Below are positions 12,380 through 22,593 of a stretch of 64,000 nucleotides of DNA, piece after piece (the stretch's first letter is position 1; every line of letters starts with the position of its first letter). Both the position numbers and the translations under genes were made by a program. This DNA comes from Margaritispora aquatica (lineage: Eukaryota > Ascomycota > Leotiomycetes > Helotiales > Discinellaceae), in assembly GCA_007644065.1 (NCBI GenBank), contig VJWN01000012.1, forward strand, positions 919,758 to 983,757, read 5' to 3'. The notes below the pieces were generated by a model that was not told the DNA's origin, searched no databases, and saw only the letters and a list, made by a program, of their open reading frames with translations.

Positions 12380-13741
12380 ATGTCACATATAGAGCGTGAT
12401 GCGAAAGCCGCTATGGATACAGCTCGTGGTTTGGGACGACAAGGAGCGGGCAGCTTTATGGAGCATCGAACTCGACGAGCACGTGGATTCAGCGACTTTG
12501 AGCTGAATTTACCCATCATCAAAGCGCTACCTGCATCAGACAAACGTCCTGACTTGGCGACTAATGTTCTCTCCTACTTGGGCACCTGGAACCCGCTCCC
12601 ACATCAGATTTCGGCAAACGACACTGTTTGGCTTTTCGATAACACTGCTTACCGATCTGCAAAAACAAACAAATGGGAAGCGGAGTTTGTTGTCGCTGTT
12701 TTTGACAAGGATACCGGTGTAGAAGTTAGCACGATAGTTGCAGATATTGCTGAGAAGCTTGGGCTAGGGAGAGGCGACGTCGCTGAGGCTACGATTCGCG
12801 CGAGACTTATGCCATTCATGAAAGTTATCCTACCTGGAAGGACGGTAAAGATCGATTTCGCCAAGCAAGCGGAGTTGAAGCTGGGACCTGGTGGCCGTAA
12901 TGGTATCAGCAGCGATATCAGGAGCTTGCCTGAAAACCGAAATGGCGAGACGGTATTTAGCAGGGCTATAGTACCGAAAGGAGCTAATGGCATTCTGGAG
13001 ATGAAGACCGTGTATGCCGAGCCCGAAGGATGGGCTGTAATTTCAGGTATGAAAGTAGAATCTGTGTACGATGAAGACACTAACAGAATAGATATCGATG
13101 ACACTATCAAAATCACCCAGACAAGCGATCCGATTGGCATTTTGAGGTCGACATTTGTGTCCGAAGCGACACCAATACCGGGCATGCCTGCGCTCTACGC
13201 ACTCCTCCAAAAGATAGTATCGCCTTCTGCACCATTCTTCTACCTCTCAGCGTCACCGTACAACCTCCATCAATTCCTTTCAGATTTTCGATCCAAATTC
13301 TATCCCCACGGACAGATCATTCTTCGTGACGCAAGCTGGATGAACCTTTCTGGCCTCCTTTCTAATCTTACACTCGGCGTTCAAGAGTACAAAGTGGACC
13401 GGATGGAGAAGATCAACTCCTGGTTGCCCAAGCGAAAAATGATCTGCATCGGCGACTCTACGCAAGCTGATCCTGAATCTTATGCTGAAATGTTTGTGTC
13501 CCTGAATTTGTCAGCCTGATATTCACTAACAGAAAATTATAGATACAATAAGTACCCAGGTTGGGTCAAATTGATTCTCATTCGCAGAGTGGACGATATT
13601 GCAGCCATTGGAATCAGCGAGAAGAACGAACCAAAGCGATTTGAGAAAGCATTCAAGGGTATTCCAAAGAATATGTGGCATGTTTTCGACGAGCCAGGAG
13701 AGTGTGCTGCACTCATTCAGGCGGCCGTTGCACGAGGCTAG
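12380..13741 (+). CDS. App1-like phosphatidate phosphatase (DUF2183)
   Basis: Exons 12380-13491 and 13543-13741 (51 nt intron) give 436 residues. The C-terminal half is the DUF2183/App1 catalytic domain. The acid-phosphatase motif D-x-D-x-T is DIDDT at residues 238-242 (context IDIDDTIKITQ). Downstream blocks are FYLSASPYNLHQFL, RMEKINSWLPKRKMICIGDS and, across the splice, YNKYPGWVKLILIRRVDD. Yeast App1 is a Mg-dependent phosphatidate phosphatase that makes diacylglycerol at cortical actin patches; the same chemistry is inferred here. The N-terminal part (about residues 60-230) is the family's upstream conserved region. No signal peptide or membrane span is seen. The splice is certain because it restores the block AEIYNKYPGW. 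Confidence 0.9.
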
Positions 13742-14756
13742 GTCCTTGCTTCCAGATGTTTGTTTCAATTATGAGGTTATGATGTCAATGTTATACCAGT
13801 TTCATGTTCATGTCTGGGTTATTTTCTCGTACTCTGTTTCCGCTCGGCGTTAGGCATTAGTTAGGTTATTGTAATAGTTAAATACCCTATTTCTCTTACT
13901 TTAAAATTTCTTTGAATTTCGGCCATCACCTGAATCTTCTTATTTTCGAAAATTTCGATTTCTTCAGTAGCTGTCCTTATGAAAGTCCTCACTTGAGGAG
14001 TGTCTTTGGCCCGTGATGGAGACTCACTCTGTGAATAATACTAGGTGTTTGCATGAAGCAGGATCGCCTTCATAGTACCTCAATGTTGTGTATACATCCT
14101 GTGGTCACAGAGTGTGCATCACAAGACCCGGAGCCCGTGATGACATCAGGTGGTAAGGACGCATTTCTAGTTCGCCCCGTGCACCCAAGAAGTACTCCAC
14201 ATAGAATTCGATCACCAGGGTTGGTTTGAAAGATTGGAAATCAGAGGATCTTTGCTGCCTAAAATAGTTATGAAAATAGGTACCTCGCACTCGAAAATTC
14301 AACGTATCTCCAGTATCTTCTGCCTCCTTGCATCTAGCTAGCAGAGTTTGGATGGCTTTGGAAAACTTGATACTGCTATGGACGACGATACTTTGTCTTG
14401 GCGGATGATTATATTGGATCCTAGATGTTCGAGACATCTCCTAGACAAATCATTTATTATACGAAGTTAAGGCGACGTATTTGATATACAATGACCAAGC
14501 TTCTAGTGATATCTCGGAGAACTTGCGTAATATTTCATTTGGTCAACTTAAATTCTGTTGCGTAAGTGCACAATCACGGCGCTTTCCCTCTCAAATAAAT
14601 GCCGTTCACTATACATGCCTTCCTCACCAAGCCAAGCATTACTAGGGCCAACCTTTTCTTGTGTTGTAACTTCACACTGCTTTAATTTTCAGGGATAAAC
14701 TTCACGGCTCTTTGGAACATGTGGCCTAAAAAGCTTCCTTCGTCAACAAGGATGAC
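13742..14756. other. Intergenic, nothing recognised
   Basis: About 1 kb. A 110-codon minus-strand frame at 14105-14437 has no family resemblance, and no surrounding exons support it. AT-rich sequence otherwise. Confidence 0.5.
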
Positions 14757-15557
14757 ATGGCAATTCCTCATCTCCAGCAACGTCAAGGCATCCAGAATGC
14801 TAATGTTAAGAAATCCAACAGATTCGACCTGATAGGACTCCCTCTCGAGATCCAATTGATGGTTTGTTCCAACAACTATCTCTTCAAAGCTTGTTGGGCA
14901 CCAGGAAAACTTCCCGAGCTACTTACCGCTTTTCAAGGTTCGAGCCTTTACTATGAAGCTTCCAACTTTTATAAGAATATTAATGGTTTCGTGGACTCGC
15001 ACAATCACTAGGTCATAAACTATAGAGGGGGCATTTTTATGCTCGATCAGATTGATCGGGGCAGTTCTATCAAGTATCTGGGAGTGTTCAGTTCTTCAGC
15101 TACATTCATGAGGTAATTTTCCCGTTCATACAGTTCATACACAGCTGGTCTACGTTTCTAACGCTATATTTCTTCTCGAAGAGATATCAAACCAACAAGG
15201 AAGGCGATGCATACCGCTTTCAAATTCATCGAAATTGTGCATTTCCATTCATGTCTCGAAACACTTGAAACCTGGCCTCAAAACGATAGGAGGTTCAGAA
15301 TAATACTTGACTTAATTCGCCCCCGAGTAATGGCTTTCGACGTTCAAGGCAGTGGACGACAAGCTTTGACAAGTAATCTTGTCTACACTGAAGGTGGAGA
15401 TCTGGATTTCGACTCAACAATTGTTCTGGAAAATGACTGTAGGTACGAACTTATGCGTATTGGTTTGAATCGAGAAGAAGATGCAGAAAGAGGGCTGAAA
15501 GCGCTCTTGACTGGAGATTGCGGCCAGATCTGGATCTGGGAAAGGGTCTACAAATGA
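14757..15557 (+). pseudogene. 2EXR/F-box-like protein gene with an in-frame stop
   Basis: Two exons, 14757-15112 and 15182-15557 (69 nt GT-AG intron), share one frame and would encode 243 residues. The only interruption is a TAG at 15009-15011, in NH*VINYRGG. The N-terminus (FDLIGLPLEIQLMV) resembles the start of F-box-like or 2EXR proteins, and PELLTAFQGSSLYYEASNFY is typical of this loosely conserved ascomycete group. The frame stays open for about 100 nt past the TAG up to a good donor, resumes correctly after splicing (MRDIKPTRKAM) and runs to a normal stop. This favours a recent nonsense change, for example TGG to TAG, over a chance frame. Function unknown. Confidence 0.6.
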
Positions 15558-16179
15558 GAGAAACCGAGGAGAATTGGTGTATGATTGATGGCTGGTATTT
15601 GAATTCTTGCGACACCATTTGGATACTGCGAAAGTGAGTAGTTGGACCAGAGATCCCAAAGAGTTATTTACTTCGGAGTAACATATCTTCAATCACTTTT
15701 GTCAATCTTTCACAATCAGGTATGGGTGACTTGTCCAATGCTCCGAGCATATGGAAACTATATTCGTAAGAACACTTGATTAGATACTAACATCATGCAA
15801 TGAGGACGATCTCCAAGGGAACACATGGCATACAATCGTGGCAGATGTTGGTGGGAGATGATAAAGGGTTGACATTGCGCACCAGACAAGCAATTTTTAT
15901 TACGGTAGAGAAGGGAAGCTCTCTAACCTTTACTCAATACACAATCTCTCAAATTGTATGAAAGTATAAATGTTTGATCTAGAAGAACTTCTGGATATAA
16001 GGCAAAAATTTGCAGGGAGACCAGAAAAATGTGAGAATATAAGACCTAATAACTTAAAATGGCAGCTACTGCGCTATGGAAAATTTCCCATAAAAGGGAT
16101 GTACTAGCTAACTCCTGCAATGATTTTGTCCTAGTCAAGGTCTCCATGAAACTCCAAATGCAATCTCATAAAAGAGACT
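15558..16179. other. Intergenic between convergent genes
   Basis: About 620 nt between the stop of the gene at 14757 and the stop of the minus-strand gene at 16180. It should hold both terminators. AT-rich, nothing else seen. Confidence 0.6.
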
Positions 16180-16980
16180 TTAAACGCCGTTGACTAACCT
16201 TTCTCCACTCGTGTTATTGCTTCCTGTTCCCGTGCTTGGTTCTACCAGACTCCAATCCCTCACAGCACCTTTCCAATCACTAACCCTGCCATCAGTAATC
16301 CTCACAACCACTACCCTCACTTCCTCGCCCTCGATGAAGATACCCCGTCCACCATCCTGCTTCTCCTGCTCGTCCCAAAACGACCCTTGGCTCTGACCTT
16401 CTCCATCAGAAAACGTGTTGTTATCCAAGTGTTCTTCCCGGTAGTACTTGTCTTCCTCTGTACCTCTCTCTACCAACCTCGCCTCGCCATTGATCGTAGC
16501 ACTGATGCTGCTCAACGCACTTGTATTCATATTCAGCAGCAGAGCGGCTAGAGACGACCTTGAGGCTTCTGGCGGCGGAGAGCCGGTTCGATCAGTTGAG
16601 CCGCGACGGTTGGTGGTTGGAGGTCTGTGGGATACCCAGTCGTGGACTAGTAGGGATACATTGGGATTCGAAATGAGGTTGAGAGTCTTTTTAGAGGAAG
16701 GGTTCGTGGTCATTATGATGGTGGGCGCAGAGCTGTATGGTGATGAGGGGAGATATGTATAGTTCATGAGAGATACGTGTGGAAAGCGATCCGTGCATGT
16801 TGCTAGATGAAGCTGTATTTCGCAGGTCAGTTATGGCATCAGAGAAGGGCGAGCAGAAGGCTCTCCTACAAATCGTGCATTTTGTAGACATTGTGCTACC
16901 TCATTTGGGAGCGTGCTGGAAACTTGAAGGTGTCGTGGTTCTGCTGATGCCTCGTAATTGAGCGGAGGTTGAGTCGCCAT
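16180..16980 (-). CDS. Pyridoxamine 5'-phosphate oxidase-related (split-barrel) protein
   Basis: Exon 1 runs 16980-16870 and exon 2 runs 16812-16180, with a 57 nt intron; 247 residues. The splice joins CLQNARF to LHLATCTDRFPHVSL, the characteristic N-terminal strand of FMN-binding split-barrel proteins. MNYTYL and IIMTTNPSSKKTLNL follow, then NPNVSLLVHDWVSHR. This is the ascomycete group represented by yeast YLR456W/YPR172W, related to pyridoxamine phosphate oxidase. Members bind flavin or a related cofactor, but their reaction is not settled. A low-complexity Ser/Thr/Gly segment separates the barrel strands around residues 90-110. A start at the internal Met would lose the first strand and is unlikely. 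Confidence 0.87.
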
Positions 16981-17659
16981 CTTTGCCTATGTGCGTGTTT
17001 TCTTTGATGCCTTTGGCAGGCTTTCAAGTACGGGCTTTGGTGGGGGTTTCGTCGTCGATTGTAGATAGTGGGGAACCGGACCGTGAGACATTCCCAAAAG
17101 CTTCAATGACGCTCCGGGTTAAGTCCCACCTCAATTGCTCACGTGCTTCCTTACATCAACCCAACCAACAAAGCGTTTTGATTCGGAAGCTGCATAGTTT
17201 TCCACCTCATATCAAAGGATATGGTACTGTATGCCGTTTTAACTATGTCTAGAGGAGCACGGAAGAAGAACACGGACAGATCATATCTGTTTCGCCTGAC
17301 AAAATGCATATGTCATTGTCCATCCCATGGATTATGCAACAGAGATTTGTCTATTGTTTTCCGAAGCTGTTCAGCTCTTTTATGATTTTAAATTGGATCC
17401 TAAGCGTAATCATTCAATGCAGCAAACTCCCGGGATTATCTAATCCTATCTCTCGTTAGAAATTGGCAATTAATAGTAGTGAACAGTGTGGATGGAGCCA
17501 TCTAACATGCAAAACACCATGCAGTTGTCCCTGATGTACGACTGATATTCGGCAGTACAGAGCATCCTCTATATCATCAAGATCTTTAGAATGTTTCTTC
17601 ATTGATTTGAGTGCACCTGTCTTCCAATATAAGGATTAGGTCTCAAGATTCAAGCGATT
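16981..17659. other. Intergenic upstream of the split-barrel gene
   Basis: About 680 nt between the start of the split-barrel gene and the stop of the next minus-strand gene. Short frames only, nothing recognised. Confidence 0.55.
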
Positions 17660-19525
17660 TCATGTGGACTCCTTATTCGTCACCACCGTCTCGATGTCCT
17701 TCCCCAAAGCTGCATCAGCAAACTCAATTCCTTCTTTGAACGTCTGGAGCAACTCCTCTGTCTCTTCCTGTCCAACGCTAACTCTCATCTGCGTCTCCCG
17801 TAACTGAAAGCTCGCGACCCTATCAAGTTCCTTACCATATAGTGCTTTCACGTACGGCATAGCCAGAGTCAGGTGAGCACCTAAATGCGGACCAATATGA
17901 ACGTTTACGTTCTCTTGAAATGCGATCAGCGACGGTAGGTCCTCAAACTCAATAGTCATTAGACAACCATAGCCTGGAGTGAAGTCCGGCGTTGATTGCC
18001 GCATGTATGGGGTATAGAGCGGAAGCGAGGGGTTGGTAGACGGATAATGGACTTGTTTGATGCTTGATCTGGGATTTGAGGTCAGTGGTTGTAAAAGGGC
18101 GACTAAAGCTGTGGCGTTGGCGTTGAAACGGGCAGAACGAGTCATATAGTCTCTGCTGTTTTGTTCTAGTTGCTCTGCGTCGAGATTGTAGAGATCGTTA
18201 TGGTACTTGGATGTGAAGAGGGATTTGAGCTCATTGTACCGTGCACGAGACGGGTTCAAAACCGCGGAAGCAGCAATCAGATCTGCGAATCCGTTGAAAG
18301 ATTTGCTGAGCGACGATATCACAATGTCGGCGATAGGCAGCAGGTCCACGTTACAGAAGGACGAAATGGTATCATCCACGATCAATAAACATCCAAACTC
18401 ATCTGCAAGCGAACGCAACCTCGCTAAATCTGGGATAGTAACCAGAGGATTGGAAGGGAACTCGGTCCAGATGGCTTGAACTTTACGACCTTCCGTAGCT
18501 TCCGATTTTAGGAAATCCTCCAGTTCCTCCAATTCTGCAGCTGTTCCTGCGGCCAGGAATTTGTAGCCAGGCCCAAAGTCCTCGAACACATGAGGTGTGG
18601 CGTGGAATGCGAAACCGAAGAGAACGGTCTTCTCTTTTGAATGATTGGCACTGAGGAGGTAGCTATGGACGAAATAGATGGATGCCATGCCTGATTGGAA
18701 AAGGTAAACATCATCTGGCGATACCTCTACGTTTCTTGGTGGACCGGTTGGAGCACGATTCATAAGAGATGAGATTCTGCCCACCAAAATGGCTTGTGCG
18801 TTACTGAGCTCATACTTGGGTGGTGGAGAGTCATCAGTGACCTCGTGAAGAAGCTCAATGTGTTTCATACTCTCCTCCGCAAGTCTGGATGAAATACCAA
18901 CACCAGCATTCATCCAGTAGGGCATTACAAATGGTGTCCTTGTCATTGGAAAGACAACAACATAGAGACGGACATCGACATCAAAAACTCTGATTGAGAT
19001 TTCGTTTTCTGGTACAGTATTCTCCTTGCGATCTGGGGAAGTTGCATAAGCTACACAAGCAGCTGCACACTCGGGTGCAAAGAATGGAAGGCAATTCTGT
19101 CCTTCTACACCAACTATGCCGAGAATTCTGGCAATAAGCTGCATTGTTGTGTTAGAGAGCTCGTTAAGAGTGGGAGGTCAGAACTTGCTAGCTTGATGTC
19201 GCTGTGTATCATCATTCGTGGATACATACTCTTTCTAACCACCAGTCAATCCCTATTTTGAACTGCAAGCCGAGAAACTCAAGCTAGAGACACTGCATAC
19301 GAAACGGTTGTTGGAGAGAAAGTCACAAATAAATTCTGCAAGGTCGTGGGTATCACACAGTATCTCCATATGACCAAAAGATAACACTTACATCGTCTTC
19401 ATGAATGTCATTTCCTTGTTCATGAATTTGAGTGTATGCTCCCAGAGTGGGACATGAGTTGTGATCGCATGTCGAGCATGTGGAGGAATCGAGCCAGTAT
19501 ACTCGGTTGTGATTCTAGGAGCCAT
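17660..19525 (-). CDS. Cystathionine gamma-synthase-like PLP enzyme
   Basis: Exons 19525-19392, 19234-19189 and 19138-17660 give 552 residues. The family (yeast Str2 type) makes cystathionine from cysteine and an O-acyl-homoserine in transsulfuration. N-terminal blocks are SIPPHARHAITTHVPLW and, after splicing, MYPRMMIHSDIK. The PLP-dependent core includes DDVYLFQSGMASIY, IWTEFPSNPL, the cofactor Asp region LLIVDDTISSF, and the PLP lysine in SSLSKSFNG (about Lys339). Intron 1 is 157 nt (GT-AG). Intron 2 (19188-19139, 50 nt) fits only as a GC-AG intron: donor GCAAGT follows CTA in phase 0 and gives DIKLLIARIL, matching family spacing. No GT donor preserves the frame. Assignment to this enzyme rather than a divergent relative is likely but not certain. 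Confidence 0.82.
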
Positions 19526-20839
19526 GTTTGCACAAAGACAAGTGCCAATTATTGAAAATGATTATGGGTGCGTGTTATAAGCAACCTTGATTTAAAATCG
19601 GAGGGAAGAGGTTACTTATGCCAGCTAAGTGATGGCGGCGGAGGACTGCATAAAGCCCGAATCCTTGCACCACAGGAGTTCAATTGTGTGGAGGGCAGAT
19701 CCCGTGACACCGATTCTCTAGCGTCCACGTCAGCTGAGCTCGCTGCAAATACCTTATGTACCTTAGTACAAGCTTTTTGATTCGATCAAAATGGTAAGAA
19801 GACTTCTTACGGCTGGTTCAATAATAACTGATCACAGAGAGCTTTGCCTCGCATTTTGTCCGATCTGACAACTGCCTTCCTCTTTAAGTCGATACACTTT
19901 ATATAAATAATAAGTGGATTCCCATCCAGGATTGACTTAATCGAGTACTTTTTGCTGTGCTTCAGGTTTTTTACGTTACGCTAGCATGAAAGATTCTGGC
20001 ACTAGGTAATTTGTATCAGTCCGCTACGTCGTCTGCTAGCGTATCGGAAGTTGTGCAGGTTGACAAGCACATTTGATATCAGAATCATCATTGCATCGGC
20101 AGAGTTAATCAATTGAGAAGTCCACTTTATTCGAAGGACTTTATACGCCAATGACTCGGTGCTGACTCGGATTTCCCAATGCAGTCTTATAGAGCCGATC
20201 GGAGGTTTGCTTCCATCATGCTTAAGAAGAATCGTAATGCTGTTTGTCGATCATGAGCTGGTATGTTCAGGTAACCAGAAAACTTGTGGTCTCTCATGGA
20301 TGGCTACAATATTGTGGCTCTATGACCAGATAACATATATATCGGTCACTAGAGTGTTCGAATCTGCAGCCCACTACAAAATAGTGGTAACTCTCACCAC
20401 TTTAAGATGATTGTGCTCAATGCAAAACATGCCATTGGAAAGTGAGACGTATAGCCAGTAAGAAGCTTTTGAGAAAACTCAAAGCTTTGTGAAAAGGGGG
20501 GAAGTAGTACAAGACATATGTTATTAAAACGTAATGCTTGTTGAAACAGGTAAAGAAAGGGGAAGAATCGTAAATCATCCTAGTGAACACGAAAATTCTG
20601 TGGAAAGGCGAATATTTCAAGCGCAATGCGAACTGTAGCTATAATGCCATCTCTTTTCAAGTCGCTGTAAGGTTTAATCTATGTGTTGAAGAGCCACGAG
20701 CTAAGATGGTGCATCAATTAAATGCACCTGCCGTATCATAGCAGGTCACAATTGACACATCATTTATAGTTCCATGTCCAGCATCAAGGATAGTGTTGAG
20801 ACGTCGGAACCTCTGTCGGCATTTCAATATTATTCTCTT
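19526..20839. other. Gene-poor stretch left of the inverted-repeat element
   Basis: About 1.3 kb of AT-rich sequence upstream of the cystathionine gamma-synthase-like gene. No frame with family resemblance. The last part before 20840 borders the inverted-repeat element. Confidence 0.5.
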
Positions 20840-21536
20840 CCCTACGGAAGCAGGTTCGTCATACATTATGACCAAACTTATTATAACCAACGGCGATCTC
20901 GTTATAATATATAGTGACTCGGTTTCGAGTATAACGAAGGTTTGTAAATGAATTATCACTTCGTTATAACTAATAGTAAGAATCACTATACTACTAGTCT
21001 TATAGTATAGATATACGTATAGACATTATATCCGGTTGCTTTATATAATATAAAACAGACCGTACCCGGATATTTTACCACCCTCTTACCGCAAATACCT
21101 TATTCCCCTTATTCCTTATTCCCCTCATTCTTCTTCTTCATTCTCTTTCGAATTCGTTCTCTTATAGACTCTTACAGACAGTAGATCTAAAGGTAGGTTA
21201 CAGGTCAGTGGTAGATCCAAAGGTAGGTCAGGAGTAGATCTAGCAGATCCATAGATAAGTTAGTAGTAGATCTAGAGACGGTATATAGATTCGTAGATAG
21301 ATTCGTAGATTCCTCGGGTTCCAAACTTATAGTAAGGGTCGTTATTTTTGATAGCGACACCGTTATAAAATATAATGAAGGCATATAACGAAGTCTGAAA
21401 AGTAGTTACAAAAAAAGTCGAAGTTCGTTATAACTAATGGTGAGCACTGTCATATATTGTTAAAATTCCCGTTATTTTTTATGACAATCTTAATGGTGAT
21501 ATTTCTATATATTATGACGAATCTGCTTCCGTAGGG
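20840..21536. mobile_element. Non-autonomous DNA element with terminal inverted repeats (MITE-like)
   Basis: The left end at 20840-20863 begins CCCTACGGAAGCAG. The right end at 21513-21536 is its reverse complement over 24 nt with one mismatch (G versus A at position 15). The 697 nt element has no transposase. Inside, a 21 nt direct repeat occurs at 20960-20980 and 21424-21444 (TTCGTTATAACTAAT core, two mismatches), with other CGTTATAA-containing motifs near both ends. The middle is a pyrimidine-rich block followed by degenerate GTAGAT repeats. No clear target-site duplication is visible, so the superfamily is undetermined. Size and structure fit a MITE or a deleted cut-and-paste transposon. 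Confidence 0.75.
21181..21316. repeat. Degenerate GTAGAT-rich repeats inside the element
   Basis: Imperfect units such as GTAGATCTAAAGGTAGGT, GTAGATCCAAAGGTAGGT, GTAGATCTAG and GATTCGTAGAT recur within this stretch. They form an irregular array in the middle of the inverted-repeat element. Confidence 0.6.
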
Positions 21537-21618
21537 AGTAGACATCGAACATGGCCTAGTGAGAATGCCACGCAGAACCAGCGACGTTCGTGTGCGCGTA
21601 GTTAAACTTTTTGGCCTT

Positions 21619-21924
21619 TCACGACTGCTTGATGACCTTAAAGGCCGCCCGGTACCAGTCGTTGCCTATGTCAAATGGTGAAGGAAGAGGATGGAACGGC
21701 TGCTGAGCAACCAGCTTTACAAAGTTATAGTTTCTGCAGCCGCAACCGTTGTGTACGAGGACACCGACTGAGAGGTTGTGGAATACGTCTAAGGGAGGTC
21801 CTCGAGAAGCGAAGCGTTTGCTCCGTTCAGTGATGAGGAGATTGTCGGCCGTGTCATCGAAGCTATCATTCAAGAAGGTATTAAGCACAGCCGCAGACGC
21901 TGAGGTCGCAGCGGCGCCGGACAT
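21619..21924 (-). CDS. Uncertain small ORF next to the inverted-repeat element
   Basis: A 101-codon frame in a patch that looks more GC-rich than its AT-rich flanks. It starts with an Ala/Ser-rich segment and contains VLVHNGCG near residue 56. The V-x-VHN pattern resembles the boundary after HINT or pretoxin domains in bacterial polymorphic toxins, but a match of a few residues is weak. There is no neighbouring HINT-like sequence and no clear exon structure. It may be a gene remnant, a displaced fragment, or chance. Confidence 0.2.
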   Translation of the reverse strand: MSGAAATSASAAVLNTFLNDSFDDTADNLLITERSKRFASRGPPLDVFHNLSVGVLVHNGCGCRNYNFVKLVAQQPFHPLPSPFDIGNDWYRAAFKVIKQS

Positions 21925-22593
21925 TGCATTGTAGATCTTAATAATGTTTAGAATTATCTTGATTGAAAATCTGAATTGCTGTTAGCAGCTTCTCGTCGAT
22001 GCCAAAAACACGCTAACGCCGACGTAAAGGCAATTCATCGTAAGCGATCACGTGAGCACAATCGACATTTATGTTGGGAATCAAAATCACAACTATCTGA
22101 GGTTCAAATTTGGACTATGGTTGTTTTAGTGAGTCTACTGCAACATATTCAATGTTTTTTTTCATTATATGGATCTTCATCTGGGGTATGTCACAAAGAA
22201 ATATTATAGTAGAAAACATTTTGAATCTAATCAATTTCTCAAAAGAGACTTGAAAGTCCTTTGGCACTTGGGAGCAAATGAAAGATTCCATTTTGGCAGG
22301 CACATTGCAGCTTTTGGAATAGCAGCTTCATTCCCGATTCTTCTTTGAAGAAATCGATGGACTCGCAAACCATCCCGTACTCCAATTATACAAATGGAAC
22401 AATGGTGCATAAAAGGAGTGGCAGTAGGTCAAGGTCTTAGGGAAGGCATGGGGAATAAATGCTCAAGTAATCCATCCATTTGAGGTCGTTTAAAAAGGTT
22501 CCAAGTAGAGTGCAGCTCGAGCACATAACGGCGTTGCTTGTTTACCGAGTTTCACCTAAGGAATGTGACAAAGCGTACCTATTGTACACCTAC
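21925..22593. other. Intergenic, nothing recognised
   Basis: About 670 nt between the small minus-strand frame and the F-box gene stop. AT-rich; no supported feature. Confidence 0.5.

Noticed and set aside
14105..14437. 110-codon minus-strand frame
   Set aside because: A GT-AG pair inside it is only 25 nt apart; no homology and no supporting exons.
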